This document shows positions 15,873 to 23,757 of a stretch of 30,435 nucleotides of DNA, one piece after another (position 1 is the first letter of the stretch; each line of letters starts with the position of its first letter). The stretch spans positions 1-30,435 of the forward strand of contig JAOIQU010000017.1 of the NCBI GenBank assembly GCA_028141885.1, in the 5' to 3' direction. Source of the stretch: Flavobacteriales bacterium (GTDB lineage Bacteria > Bacteroidota > Bacteroidia > Flavobacteriales > UA16). Both the position numbers and the translations under genes were made by a program. A model generated the notes under the pieces. It ran no database searches and had not been told where the DNA came from. It was given only the letters and a program-made list of their open reading frames with translations.

Positions 15873-18377
15873 TCACTTCTGGATCGCCAGACGCTTCACG
15901 CTGATGCCGCGCTCGTCACTGAGCATCACGTTGTACGTACCTGCGCTCAAGCGAGACAAATCGAACACCGTGTTCCCTTGGAGGGCAAGGTTTTGTTCTG
16001 ACCAAACCACGCGTCCCGCACCGTCCATGACCTGCATGGTCACGCCGGCATGGAAGCCGTCGACACGCAAGGTCACTTCACCCGTTGTTGGGTTCGGGAA
16101 CATGCCAAACTCCAAACGCTCTAAGTCGAACACAAAGTCCGTGCTGTCCTGAATGGTGTCACCCACACAGATGCAGTCGATGTTCAAGGTGTCGTTTTCA
16201 GTGTTCTCGTCCATGTCGTCACATGCGTCACCTGGGTATTCACAAGACTCATTGTCGGTGTTGGCATCCATGTCGTAGTTGCACGCCAAGCTGTCCAAAC
16301 AACCCAACACCATCAACGTGCCCACACACTCACAAGAGTCGTTGACGGTGTCGTCAATCGTCATTTCGTCCATGTCGTCACACGCTTCTCCAATGACCAA
16401 GCATGAGCCGTCGTCGGTGTTGGCCATTTCGTCGTAGTTGCAAGCCATGTCGTTTGTGCAGCCCAACATGATTTCTTCATCACAAATGCCGTCACCATCG
16501 TTGTCGGCGAAGCAGTCTCCACCGCATTCACCCAATGCATCGAGGTACTCACAAGAGCCGTCATCGACGTTGGCGTTCATGTCGTAGTTGCATGCATCCT
16601 CATCCGTGCAGCCCTCGATGACCAAGTCTCCGGCACAAACACATGAATCATTCACCATGTCGTTGATGGTCATGTCGTCCATGTCATCACACGTATCTCC
16701 GATGACCAAGCATGAACCATCGTCCATGTTTGCGGCCATGTCGTAGTTGCAGGCAAGGCTGTCAGTGCAACCCATCACCAGCATTTCGCCCATGCACACG
16801 CAATCCTCTCCCAACATGTCGTTGATGGTCATGTCGTCCATGTCATCACAGGCATCACCGGGATAGGTGCAAGACCCATCGTCCGTCATGGCAGTCTCGT
16901 CATAATTGCACGCCGCGTCGTCTGTGCAACCCGCATCTCCGAGGCAGGCTCCACAAGAATTGTAGCAGTGCAGAGGAATGACTTCATCCACGCCTGAGCG
17001 GACAAACGTCCGGTTGAAACTGCCAAATGGATTGGGCAATCCACAACCAGCAAGAGCAAAGTCTGTTGTATCCAAACCAATGGCATAGACGCCTGACTCC
17101 TCGTTGTCGTTTTCTGGGTAACCAATGCTGTACTTATAGGTCACCGTTGCAGGGCCTTGAATCAATTGTGTTGTCTGCCAAATTCCATCTGTTTCTGTCA
17201 GCTCAATTGCAGACCCTTGCCAACCTGTGAAGTCACCAAGAAGATAAATCGAAGTGTCGCCCAATTCAAGTTCACTTGCATCCACTTGGAATGTCAAATT
17301 TGCCGGCTCTGGATCTGGAACGCACGCAACGCCCGGGCAAGCGTTGAAACAGCACTCATACGAATTGTTGTCTGCGTCAAAAGAGGCTCCGCGGTTGTTT
17401 CCGTCGTTCGAACCAGAGCACTCCGTGCCTCCCATGCTCTCATTGGGATTAGACCAATCGTTGCCGTTGATGAATTTGAATTCATGATAGCCTGGCTGAA
17501 TTTCCAAAGTGACTGACCAAGTCCCATCGCCGTTGTCCGTCAAAGGGGTGTCACCTGCTTGCCAACCCTGAAAGGTCCCTGCCAAGTGCACACCAAACTC
17601 AGAAACAGACCCAACTTGCGACATGTCAATTGTAAACGTCACCTCCAAAGGCAGGATGCAAGAAGAACAGGCGTTGAAGCAGTACGCGTCTCCTGCAGCG
17701 TTTGCGGTCAACACCATGTTTTCGCTGTCCAGCGTTAAGGTTCGATTTCCTGTACCATCACCACAGTCTTCCCCAATCAATTCGTTCACATCAGTCCATG
17801 CATTGCCGTTGATGAATTTGAACGTGATGGTAGAACCACTGTCCGCTTCAAAAGATTCGATGGCTTCGTAAATCATGTCTCCGTCGGCGTCAGTCAACTC
17901 AGTTCCATCAGGGGTCCAACCCTGGAAGTCACCAGCAACGTGCACGCCAAACGGCGACACCTCCTCATTGCTCATGTCAACTCGGAATCTCACCGTGGTC
18001 ATGCCACAAGCCGCACAACTGTTGTAGCACACCGTCGAAGAGGCTTCACCCATCACGCCATCCACTTCGATTTGGCGGTTGCCATCAAAGGCACACGCAC
18101 CGGGAATGCCCTCATCGGAACCCCATGCATTGCCATTGATGAATTTGTACTGGTAGGTGGCGGCGCTGTCAGACGTGAAGGTGTACGACCACGTGCCGTC
18201 GCCGTTGTCCGTCATGGGTGTGTCACCTGCTTGCCAACCCTGAAAGTTGCCGGCGACGTGAACGCCTTCAGGGCTGACTGTTTCGTTGGACATGTCCACC
18301 GTGAGGGTCACAGTGGTTTGGGCCCAAGCTGCTGAGGCCAACATGACCGCAGCGACAAAAGAAAAAACATGTTTCAT
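15873..18377 (-). CDS. T9SS-secreted surface protein with four starch-binding-like modules
   Basis: The 834-residue protein starts at the ATG at 18377 before a signal peptide (residues 1-20, ending AAWAQ). Four modules follow at about 22-125, 127-240, 244-350 and 359-478. Each has the pattern VDMSNExVS, GVHVAGxFQGW, DGDGxY and YxFKFINGNxW, and ends with a Cys pair (CFNACxxC). This is the beta-sandwich pattern of CBM20/CBM48-type starch or glycogen-binding domains; the fourth copy is the most diverged. Residues 483-744 hold five Cys-rich repeats, four of them fused to a GDxCDDMDxMTxND linker in a 53-residue unit. A T9SS tail ends the protein (about 757-834, MFPNPTTGEVTLRV onward). It is divergent from a GH13 amylase gene, which supports a role in holding alpha-glucan at the cell surface. 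The binding specificity itself is inferred. Confidence 0.93.
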   Translation of the reverse strand: MKHVFSFVAAVMLASAAWAQTTVTLTVDMSNETVSPEGVHVAGNFQGWQAGDTPMTDNGDGTWSYTFTSDSAATYQYKFINGNAWGSDEGIPGACAFDGNRQIEVDGVMGEASSTVCYNSCAACGMTTVRFRVDMSNEEVSPFGVHVAGDFQGWTPDGTELTDADGDMIYEAIESFEADSGSTITFKFINGNAWTDVNELIGEDCGDGTGNRTLTLDSENMVLTANAAGDAYCFNACSSCILPLEVTFTIDMSQVGSVSEFGVHLAGTFQGWQAGDTPLTDNGDGTWSVTLEIQPGYHEFKFINGNDWSNPNESMGGTECSGSNDGNNRGASFDADNNSYECCFNACPGVACVPDPEPANLTFQVDASELELGDTSIYLLGDFTGWQGSAIELTETDGIWQTTQLIQGPATVTYKYSIGYPENDNEESGVYAIGLDTTDFALAGCGLPNPFGSFNRTFVRSGVDEVIPLHCYNSCGACLGDAGCTDDAACNYDETAMTDDGSCTYPGDACDDMDDMTINDMLGEDCVCMGEMLVMGCTDSLACNYDMAANMDDGSCLVIGDTCDDMDDMTINDMVNDSCVCAGDLVIEGCTDEDACNYDMNANVDDGSCEYLDALGECGGDCFADNDGDGICDEEIMLGCTNDMACNYDEMANTDDGSCLVIGEACDDMDEMTIDDTVNDSCECVGTLMVLGCLDSLACNYDMDANTDNESCEYPGDACDDMDENTENDTLNIDCICVGDTIQDSTDFVFDLERLEFGMFPNPTTGEVTLRVDGFHAGVTMQVMDGAGRVVWSEQNLALQGNTVFDLSRLSAGTYNVMLSDERGISVKRLAIQK
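16146..16931 (-). repeat. 53-residue composite Cys/Asp/Met-rich repeat array
   Basis: Five GCTD-type repeats are encoded here. Units 1, 2, 4 and 5 are each 53 residues (159 bp): a GCTDxxACNY...DDGSC part plus a GDxCDDMDxMTxND...CxCxG part. Unit 3 has a different 50-residue form with a DNDGDGICDEE linker. Blocks of 35 identical bases at 16657-16691 and 16816-16850 lie exactly 159 bp apart, showing duplication at DNA level. Confidence 0.85.
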
Positions 18378-18421
18378 CGAGAATCGTTTGAATTGATGTG
18401 GTGTAAAAAAGACACTTTGTG

Positions 18422-18429
18422 CAAACTTA
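18422..18429 (-). promoter_or_regulatory. Candidate -7 element for the starch-binding-like protein gene
   Basis: CAAACTTA on the plus strand reads TAAGTTTG on the minus strand, matching TAnnTTTG, 45 bp upstream of the ATG at 18377. It lies in the divergent region shared with the amylase gene. Confidence 0.45.
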
Positions 18430-18500
18430 GTGGGAATTGAGGCGAACTTGGACGCGATTTGACCCCACAAAAACCGCAATTCATGCACATCGATTCGCAG

Positions 18501-20387
18501 ATGATGTTGGTTACTTCGAAAAAGACCCTCACCAAATGGATTGGGTTCACCTTACTGATCGTCAACAACTTGACGATGTCAGGCCAACTGATTGTCGATC
18601 CTCCCAATTGGTGGGGAAACCTCGAGCAAGGGCGTGTCGAGGTGTTGGTGTCTGGGGCAGAAATGGGCGTGGTGACCAGAGTGACATGCGGAGATGAATT
18701 CGTGGTGATCGAGGGATGGCGAGCCGCACAATTGCCAGGTCACGTATGGATAACGTTGGACGTGAGTGCTGTGGAGACGTCCCGGGATGTCGTGTTGACT
18801 TTGTCGACCGAGCAAGGCATGAAGCAAGAAGCTTCCTTCCACGTGGATCCTTTGTTGGATCGAAGCAATCGGCTGGACCAATGGGAGGCGGTTCCGGCCA
18901 TGTATTTGATCATGCCTGACCGGTTTTCCAACGGCAATCCCAACAACGATGACGTCGACAGCGCCAAGGAACGCGGAGTGGACCGCACTGAGATGTACGC
19001 GCGACACGGTGGAGACCTACAAGGAGTGACCGATCGTTTGGGGTACTTGGAAGATTTGGGTATTGGAGCCATTTGGATGACGCCGGTCGTGGAAAACGAC
19101 CTTGCCAAAACGTCCTACCACGGATACGCATGCACGGACAGCTACAAGGTCGACCCACGCCTGGGCACTTTGGACGACTACAAGAAGCTTGCTCGGGAAG
19201 CCCACCGGCGTGGGATTCGCGTGGTCCACGACTGGGTGCCCAACCATTGGGGCAGCGAACACAGACTCCTCACCCACCCCGTTGACAGCGCCTGGGTGCA
19301 CAATTGGTCAGGAGGCTTCGACGAAACGAAACGCACCAACTACCGCAGCGGCGTGGTCATCGACCCACACAGACAACGGGCCGATGAAGCGGCATTCAAC
19401 GACGGTTGGTTTGACCGAATGATGCCCGACATGGACCAGCGCAACCCGGACTTGCAACGCTACATGGGAACCAACATCTTGTGGTGGATGGCTGAGGTCG
19501 GCATCGATGGACTCCGGATTGACACCTACACGTATGGCGCGCAAGATGCCATGGCGGCCATGACCAAGCGCATCGCCGAGGCGTTCCCCGAGTCGTTCAT
19601 GTTTGCCGAGGCATGGGTGTATGGTTCAGCCAAACAAGCGGCCCTCGTCGAAGGCACGGGATTTGGATGGGGACCGATGACGGGCCTGGACGGGACCGTG
19701 GACTTTGCGTGGCACTTTGCCATGCAGGAGGTCGTGCACCAGGGTGAAGGTTGGGAGCACGGCATCGGCGCGGTGTACGAAGTCCTCGCCGAGGATTTTT
19801 TGTACCCCCATCCCAACAGGCTCGTGACCTTCTTGGACAACCACGACACCCACCGCTGGATTGCAGAAGCAGGAACTGGCGACAAAGCACGTGCCGGCAT
19901 CGCCATGCTGTTGATGGGGCGTGGCATCCCCTGCCTCTATTACGGGACAGAACTCGGGTTTGATACGCGTTGTGAACCCGACGGCAAGGTCCGACAAGAC
20001 ATGCCTGGCGGCTGGGCCGAGGACGAACGGAGTGCGTTTGAGGCGGGCGGCCTGACAGACGACGAACAAGCCTGGTTCGACCATGTCCGCGGACTCCTGA
20101 AGCTGCGCCGACAGCATCCAGCGGCATTTCAGGGTGGCATGGAACACTTCTTCCCGAAGCGCGGCGTCTATGGGTTTGCCCGAACCGACGACAACGTGCG
20201 CGTGGTCACTTTGGTCAATGCGGCCTCAGAGGCCCGTCCCTTGCCTTGGGACAACCTCGAGGATTGGCTCGACGGAGCGGCAAGCGTGGAAGAACTTCAA
20301 GGGGACGGATCTCTCAAGACCGTGGATGTGCGGTCCATCGAGCAGCTCGAGGCGTGGGCGCACAAAGTTTGGGTCGTCACGCGATGA
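18501..20387 (+). CDS. Secreted GH13 alpha-amylase / neopullulanase-like enzyme
   Basis: From the ATG at 18501 the protein has 628 residues; in-frame ATGs at 18459 and 18483 are possible, but this one places a good signal peptide (TLTKWIGFTLLIV to TMSGQ) at the N-terminus. The N-terminal beta domain begins LIVDPPNWWGNL, as in cyclomaltodextrinase/neopullulanase (SusA-like) enzymes. The (beta/alpha)8 barrel has all four GH13 regions: DWVPNH, GLRIDTYTYG (nucleophile Asp341), FAEAW (acid/base Glu370) and FLDNHDTHR (Asp449). A C-terminal beta domain follows. It hydrolyses alpha-1,4-glucan or maltooligosaccharides. No lipobox and no T9SS tail are seen, so a periplasmic location is likely. It is divergent from the surface protein with starch-binding-like modules. 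Its last 11 bp overlap the end of the convergent thioesterase gene. Confidence 0.95.
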   Translation: MMLVTSKKTLTKWIGFTLLIVNNLTMSGQLIVDPPNWWGNLEQGRVEVLVSGAEMGVVTRVTCGDEFVVIEGWRAAQLPGHVWITLDVSAVETSRDVVLTLSTEQGMKQEASFHVDPLLDRSNRLDQWEAVPAMYLIMPDRFSNGNPNNDDVDSAKERGVDRTEMYARHGGDLQGVTDRLGYLEDLGIGAIWMTPVVENDLAKTSYHGYACTDSYKVDPRLGTLDDYKKLAREAHRRGIRVVHDWVPNHWGSEHRLLTHPVDSAWVHNWSGGFDETKRTNYRSGVVIDPHRQRADEAAFNDGWFDRMMPDMDQRNPDLQRYMGTNILWWMAEVGIDGLRIDTYTYGAQDAMAAMTKRIAEAFPESFMFAEAWVYGSAKQAALVEGTGFGWGPMTGLDGTVDFAWHFAMQEVVHQGEGWEHGIGAVYEVLAEDFLYPHPNRLVTFLDNHDTHRWIAEAGTGDKARAGIAMLLMGRGIPCLYYGTELGFDTRCEPDGKVRQDMPGGWAEDERSAFEAGGLTDDEQAWFDHVRGLLKLRRQHPAAFQGGMEHFFPKRGVYGFARTDDNVRVVTLVNAASEARPLPWDNLEDWLDGAASVEELQGDGSLKTVDVRSIEQLEAWAHKVWVVTR

Positions 20388-20781
20388 ACTGGGCGAGCGC
20401 TTGGCGCCAAGGCTCGGGCACAGGGATCGTGGCCTGGGTTTGGTGATCAAAGCACACAAGCACCGTCTTGGCACGGGCCACAGGATGCCCATTGCACGTC
20501 ATCTCGTAGTGGACATCCATGCTCTTGTTGCCGAGGGCACCGATATGACTTGACACCTCCAAGACGTCGCCCAAACGTACCGGCCGCACATAATCGATGG
20601 TGTGATGGGCCACGAGCACGCCCACCTTGGACCAATCCCAAGTGCCATCTCCCATGGCCTGTCTCCACCAATGAATTCGGGCCTGCTCCATGTAGACAAT
20701 GTATTTGGCATTGTGCACAACGCCGTACGTGTCCACGTCGCTGAAGCGGATTTCAGGGCGATATGGGGTGATCTCTTTCAT
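20377..20781 (-). CDS. Hotdog-fold acyl-CoA thioesterase (YbgC/FadM-like)
   Basis: The 134-residue protein has the 4-hydroxybenzoyl-CoA thioesterase pattern: Asp17 in DVDTYGVVHNAKYIVYMEQA, matching the D-x-x-G-V-V-x-x-x-x-Y motif in which the Asp is catalytic. The later strand pattern RPVRLGDVLEVSSHIGALG is also typical. It cleaves a short or aryl acyl-CoA, or an acyl-ACP, in the cytoplasm; the substrate cannot be read from sequence. The ATG at 20781 gives the usual family length; the frame is open further upstream to 20964 but would cover the divergent small membrane gene. Its 3' end overlaps the amylase gene by 11 bp tail to tail, with no terminator hairpin between them. Confidence 0.9.
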   Translation of the reverse strand: MKEITPYRPEIRFSDVDTYGVVHNAKYIVYMEQARIHWWRQAMGDGTWDWSKVGVLVAHHTIDYVRPVRLGDVLEVSSHIGALGNKSMDVHYEMTCNGHPVARAKTVLVCFDHQTQATIPVPEPWRQALAQFIA

Positions 20782-20811
20782 GACGCGAAGGTATTGTGAA
20801 GGCTCCCCTCC

Positions 20812-20819
20812 TACTTTTG
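20812..20819 (+). promoter_or_regulatory. Candidate -7 element directly before the small membrane protein gene
   Basis: TACTTTTG matches TAnnTTTG, with a TTG at 20794-20796 (15-nt spacing). It ends only 4 bp before the ATG at 20824, so transcription from it would begin at or just after the start codon. Confidence 0.3.
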
Positions 20820-20823
20820 CGGC

Positions 20824-21156
20824 ATGCTTCAACTGCCACGTCGCGTCCACCTTGCCTTGCACCTTGTCGGAGCCGCCCTTGCCTTGGTCGGCATTGCAGG
20901 GTTGCCCAGTGCGGTGGCACCATGGGTGTGCTTGGCATCTCATGGTGCCGGAGCCTGGACGCACCGTCCCGAGTCAGATCCGGCGCGGGACACTGAGTTT
21001 TTGGGCATCGTTCGGACCAGCTTGGCCATTGTCGCGTGTCTGGTGGCAGCAGGTCAGCACTGGGTAGTTGGGGTGACTGGACCTGAATATTTGGCCTTGG
21101 CGGCCACCTCTTTGGTCCTGGAATGGGTGCGACCTGCACCTGTGAAATCGGCGTGA
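20824..21156 (+). CDS. Small predicted membrane protein of unknown function
   Basis: I do not recognise this 110-residue protein. It has a basic N-terminus (MLQLPRRVH), then hydrophobic stretches at about 12-38, 61-84 and 88-101, which suggests two or three membrane helices with a polar, charged loop at about 45-60 (HRPESDPARDTE). It starts 42 bp from the divergent thioesterase gene and is followed by a 176-bp gap before the HU gene. The only ATG in the frame is the first codon. Coding status is likely because the frame fills an otherwise empty stretch and encodes coherent helices, but no homology supports it. Confidence 0.6.
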   Translation: MLQLPRRVHLALHLVGAALALVGIAGLPSAVAPWVCLASHGAGAWTHRPESDPARDTEFLGIVRTSLAIVACLVAAGQHWVVGVTGPEYLALAATSLVLEWVRPAPVKSA

Positions 21157-21263
21157 AACCCGCGTAACCTCAGGGAAACGAGGCAAAAACAGCCCCAAAA
21201 AGCCACCCTTATCAACAAAGAAGGGTCGTTTGTCCACAAAATGCACTCTGATGCCCGCTATCC

Positions 21264-21296
21264 CTTGTCAGCACTGGGATTGCACGTATACATTTG
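21264..21296 (+). promoter_or_regulatory. Promoter of the HU gene
   Basis: CTTG at 21264-21267 and TACATTTG at 21289-21296 are spaced by 21 nt, the arrangement of Bacteroidota housekeeping promoters (TTTG/TTG near -33, TAnnTTTG near -7). Transcription would begin near 21303, about 30 nt before the ATG at 21333. This is the best-formed promoter in the window. Confidence 0.6.
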
Positions 21297-21332
21297 GCCG
21301 AGACATTTTTGTTTAACCTCAACTCATACTCT

Positions 21333-21596
21333 ATGAACAAGTCTGAATTGGTCGATGCAATCGCATCTGGTGCAGGTCTCTCAAAGGCTGACGCTGCACG
21401 CGCTCTCGACGCCACTACTGGCGCAATCCACGGTGCCCTCAAGGGCGGTGACCGCGTTTCTCTCGTTGGTTTCGGTTCTTTCTCTGTCAGCCACCGCGCT
21501 GCGCGTACTGGCCGCAACCCACAGACCGGTGCTGAAATCAAAATCGCTGCCAAGAACGTTGTGAAGTTCAAGGCTGGCGCTGGCTTGAAGGTCTGA
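21333..21596 (+). CDS. HU-family DNA-binding protein
   Basis: The 87-residue protein is a histone-like nucleoid protein that bends DNA as a dimer. The whole HU pattern is present: [11 protein letters not shown] at the N-terminus, GFGSFSV near 48-54 and the DNA-binding arm [14 protein letters not shown] near 58-71, then [12 protein letters not shown]. The ATG at 21333 gives exact HU length; an earlier in-frame ATG at 21294 would add a non-HU tail and overlap the promoter. It is a single-gene unit with its own promoter and a UUCG-loop terminator, as expected for a highly expressed gene. Confidence 0.96.
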   Translation: MNKSELVDAIASGAGLSKADAARALDATTGAIHGALKGGDRVSLVGFGSFSVSHRAARTGRNPQTGAEIKIAAKNVVKFKAGAGLKV

Positions 21597-21617
21597 TCCT
21601 TCAGTTGCAAAATTGTG

Positions 21618-21650
21618 AAATCCCCTCGCTTCGGTGAGGGGATTTTTTTG
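21618..21650 (+). terminator. Terminator of the HU gene with UUCG tetraloop
   Basis: AAATCCCCTCGC, loop TTCG and GTGAGGGGATTT form a long stem with one G-T pair, followed by a T-run. The UUCG loop is unusually stable. It lies 21 bp after the HU stop. Confidence 0.93.
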
Positions 21651-21666
21651 TCCCGAACTTTGAGCT

Positions 21667-22386
21667 GTGCCGTTCGCCCTCCCCTCCAATGCTGATGTCA
21701 GCCACGCTGAAGCGTGCATGGACGTGCTCCGGCCCTTGTTAACCGAGGCCCGGTTGGCCAAGCTCCAACACGTCATCGCACGGCGCACTCGCCATGTTTC
21801 CGTGGTGCTCGAGAACGTCTACCAGAGCCGCAACGCCAGCGCAGTGATGAGAAGCGCGGACGGGCTTGGGTTGCTTGACGTGCACCTCATTGAAAACGAG
21901 AACGCATGGTCACGCAACAAAGGCGTCGCCAAGGGCGCTTCGCAATGGCTCAACCTCCATCGCTACCACCACGCCGAAGATCCACGACTGGCATGTGTCG
22001 AAGCCCTCAAATCCCGTGGCATCCAATTGGTGGTGACCTCTCCCCACGCCGATGGATTCACACCCGAGACCCTTCCCCTTGACCGACCTGTGGCCCTGGT
22101 CATGGGCACCGAGTTTTCAGGCGCATCGGTTTTCATGATGGAACACGCCGATGCCTTCGTGGAAATCCCCATGCATGGCTTCGCGGAAAGTTTCAACATC
22201 AGTGTGGCCGCGGCCATCCTCATGCAACGATTGCGGCACCGGCTGGAAACCTCTGGACAAACATGGCACTTGCATCCGAGCGAGCAGACCGTCCTCGAGG
22301 CCGAATGGATGCACAAATCGGTCCGCAACGCTCAAGGCATCTTGGCCCGACATGGCTTGACGCCCCCTCCCAACCTCCTCCCGTGA
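21667..22386 (+). CDS. TrmH/SpoU-family RNA 2'-O-methyltransferase
   Basis: The 239-residue protein starts at GTG 21667; an ATG at 21718 would give 222 residues and is a real alternative. It is a SPOUT (knotted) S-adenosylmethionine-dependent ribose methyltransferase. Motif 1 is NASAVMRSADGLG (56-68, with the catalytic-type Arg62), motif 2 LVMGTEFSG (144-152) and motif 3 MHGFAESFNISVAAAILM (169-186). The N-terminal segment LTEARLAKLQHVIARRTRHV resembles tRNA (Gm18) methyltransferase TrmH, which is the most likely activity, though rRNA methylation cannot be excluded. Its stop overlaps the GTG of the MATE gene (GTGA at 22383-22386), so translation is probably coupled. Confidence 0.92.
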   Translation: MPFALPSNADVSHAEACMDVLRPLLTEARLAKLQHVIARRTRHVSVVLENVYQSRNASAVMRSADGLGLLDVHLIENENAWSRNKGVAKGASQWLNLHRYHHAEDPRLACVEALKSRGIQLVVTSPHADGFTPETLPLDRPVALVMGTEFSGASVFMMEHADAFVEIPMHGFAESFNISVAAAILMQRLRHRLETSGQTWHLHPSEQTVLEAEWMHKSVRNAQGILARHGLTPPPNLLP

Positions 22387-23741
22387 GCACACCCACACCC
22401 TTCCGAACAGACGTTTGGAACCTCCTTCGCATCGCGGTGCCGATTTCGCTCGGCAGCCTGGTGCAATTCCTGGTGGTGCTCACCGACAACTTTTTCCTGA
22501 GCCGGGCTGGGGAAACGGAAATCAACGGTGCAGGCAATGCGGGACTCGTGTATTTGACCTTCACCATGGTCATCATGGGAGGCAGCGTGGGCATCCAAAT
22601 TCTCGTGGCCCGCTTCAAAGGCCAAGGCCAGCCCCAGCAAATGGCCCAAGCCTTCCGGACGGGACGCCTGTGTCTCGGTGCCCTTGGCGTGCTTTTGGCA
22701 GCTATCTTGCTGGGCATCAACGCACTCGGCGGTTGGAAGCTGCTGCTCACCAACCCCGACGTGCAAGCGGTGTTCGAGCCATTCTTGGGCATTCGGGCTT
22801 GGGGGTTGTTGCCGTTTGCCTTGCTGATGGCTGTGGAAGCCGATTGGATTGGCCAAGCCAGGACCCTTCCCATCCTTGCCCTCGCCTTGCTCATGGCCAG
22901 CACCAATGTGGTCCTCGACGCCATGTGGGTGGAAGGTTGGTGGGGTGGCACGGCCATGGGTGCCCGCGGCGCAGCATACGCCTCGTTTGTGGCTGAATCC
23001 GTCGGCGCCGTCTTTGCGTGGTTGTGGGCGAGCCGCCGCACCCACCCTGAGGCGTTCATGGGATGGGCCGCGCGCAACCACGCCATGGAACGTCAATGGT
23101 GGCGGCTGTCCGCCCCAGTCATGGGGCAATTTGGGATGACCATCGCCACATGGGCCTCGTTCTTCTTTTTTGTCGAACGCGTCGGCATGATGGAACTCAA
23201 GGTCAGCCACTTGACGAGAAATGCCTTCATGCTGGCGTTTGTGATTTGCAGCGGCTTGGGCCAAACCACGCGCACCGTCGTCAGCACCCTGCTCGGCGAA
23301 GGTCGACGGGACGCCCTGCGACCTGCCGTGCTCAAACTCCTCGCCTTGAGTTACGGTGGGGTTTGGCTTCTCACCCACGGATACATCTTCTACCCCGATT
23401 GGATTGCATCCCACTTCTTTGACGACACCACGGGGCTCTCAGCCATGTCGGCCACCTTGGGGACGGCATTTGTCGCATTGCAGTTTTACGCCATGTCTTC
23501 GATCCTCATCTCTGTGTTGCAAGGCGCAGGATTCACAAAGCACGTCTTCGCCATCGAATTCGTTTCGGTGGGCATTTACGTGGTGGTCGCCTATGCCCTG
23601 ACCTTGGTTTGGACGCAGCCCATTCACGTCATTTGGCGGGCGGACTGGGTGTACTTTTTGTGCATGATTGTCGGTTCAGCCGTCGGTCTTTGGCTGCTTC
23701 CATGGCAAGACGGCCATCCCTCTTTGAAGGAGGAAGCTTGA
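22383..23741 (+). CDS. MATE-family multidrug/cation antiporter
   Basis: The 452-residue inner-membrane transporter belongs to the MATE family, which exports cationic compounds in exchange for Na+ or H+. The N-terminal half shows LLRIAVPISLGSLVQF and VVLTDNFFLSRAGETEING, the usual first helices, and GGSVGIQILVARFKGQGQ the typical loop. About 12 hydrophobic segments can be traced. The frame is open back to 22263, but that lies inside the methyltransferase gene. The GTG at 22383 overlaps the upstream stop by four bases and gives the standard MATE length. It is followed after 16 bp by the formyltransferase gene, so it is part of a four-gene unit. The substrate is unknown. Confidence 0.93.
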   Translation: MSTPTPFRTDVWNLLRIAVPISLGSLVQFLVVLTDNFFLSRAGETEINGAGNAGLVYLTFTMVIMGGSVGIQILVARFKGQGQPQQMAQAFRTGRLCLGALGVLLAAILLGINALGGWKLLLTNPDVQAVFEPFLGIRAWGLLPFALLMAVEADWIGQARTLPILALALLMASTNVVLDAMWVEGWWGGTAMGARGAAYASFVAESVGAVFAWLWASRRTHPEAFMGWAARNHAMERQWWRLSAPVMGQFGMTIATWASFFFFVERVGMMELKVSHLTRNAFMLAFVICSGLGQTTRTVVSTLLGEGRRDALRPAVLKLLALSYGGVWLLTHGYIFYPDWIASHFFDDTTGLSAMSATLGTAFVALQFYAMSSILISVLQGAGFTKHVFAIEFVSVGIYVVVAYALTLVWTQPIHVIWRADWVYFLCMIVGSAVGLWLLPWQDGHPSLKEEA

Positions 23742-23757
23742 GCCTGACCTTTGCAGC

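Noticed and set aside
21206..21227. A hairpin ACCCTT...AAGGGT after the small membrane protein gene as a terminator
   Set aside because: It has only a 6-bp stem with a 10-nt loop and no T-run; it is much weaker than the other terminators here.
22332..23414. Antisense open frame of 360 codons over the MATE gene
   Set aside because: The composition is His/Gly/Gln-rich and patternless, and the plus-strand transporter explains the region fully.
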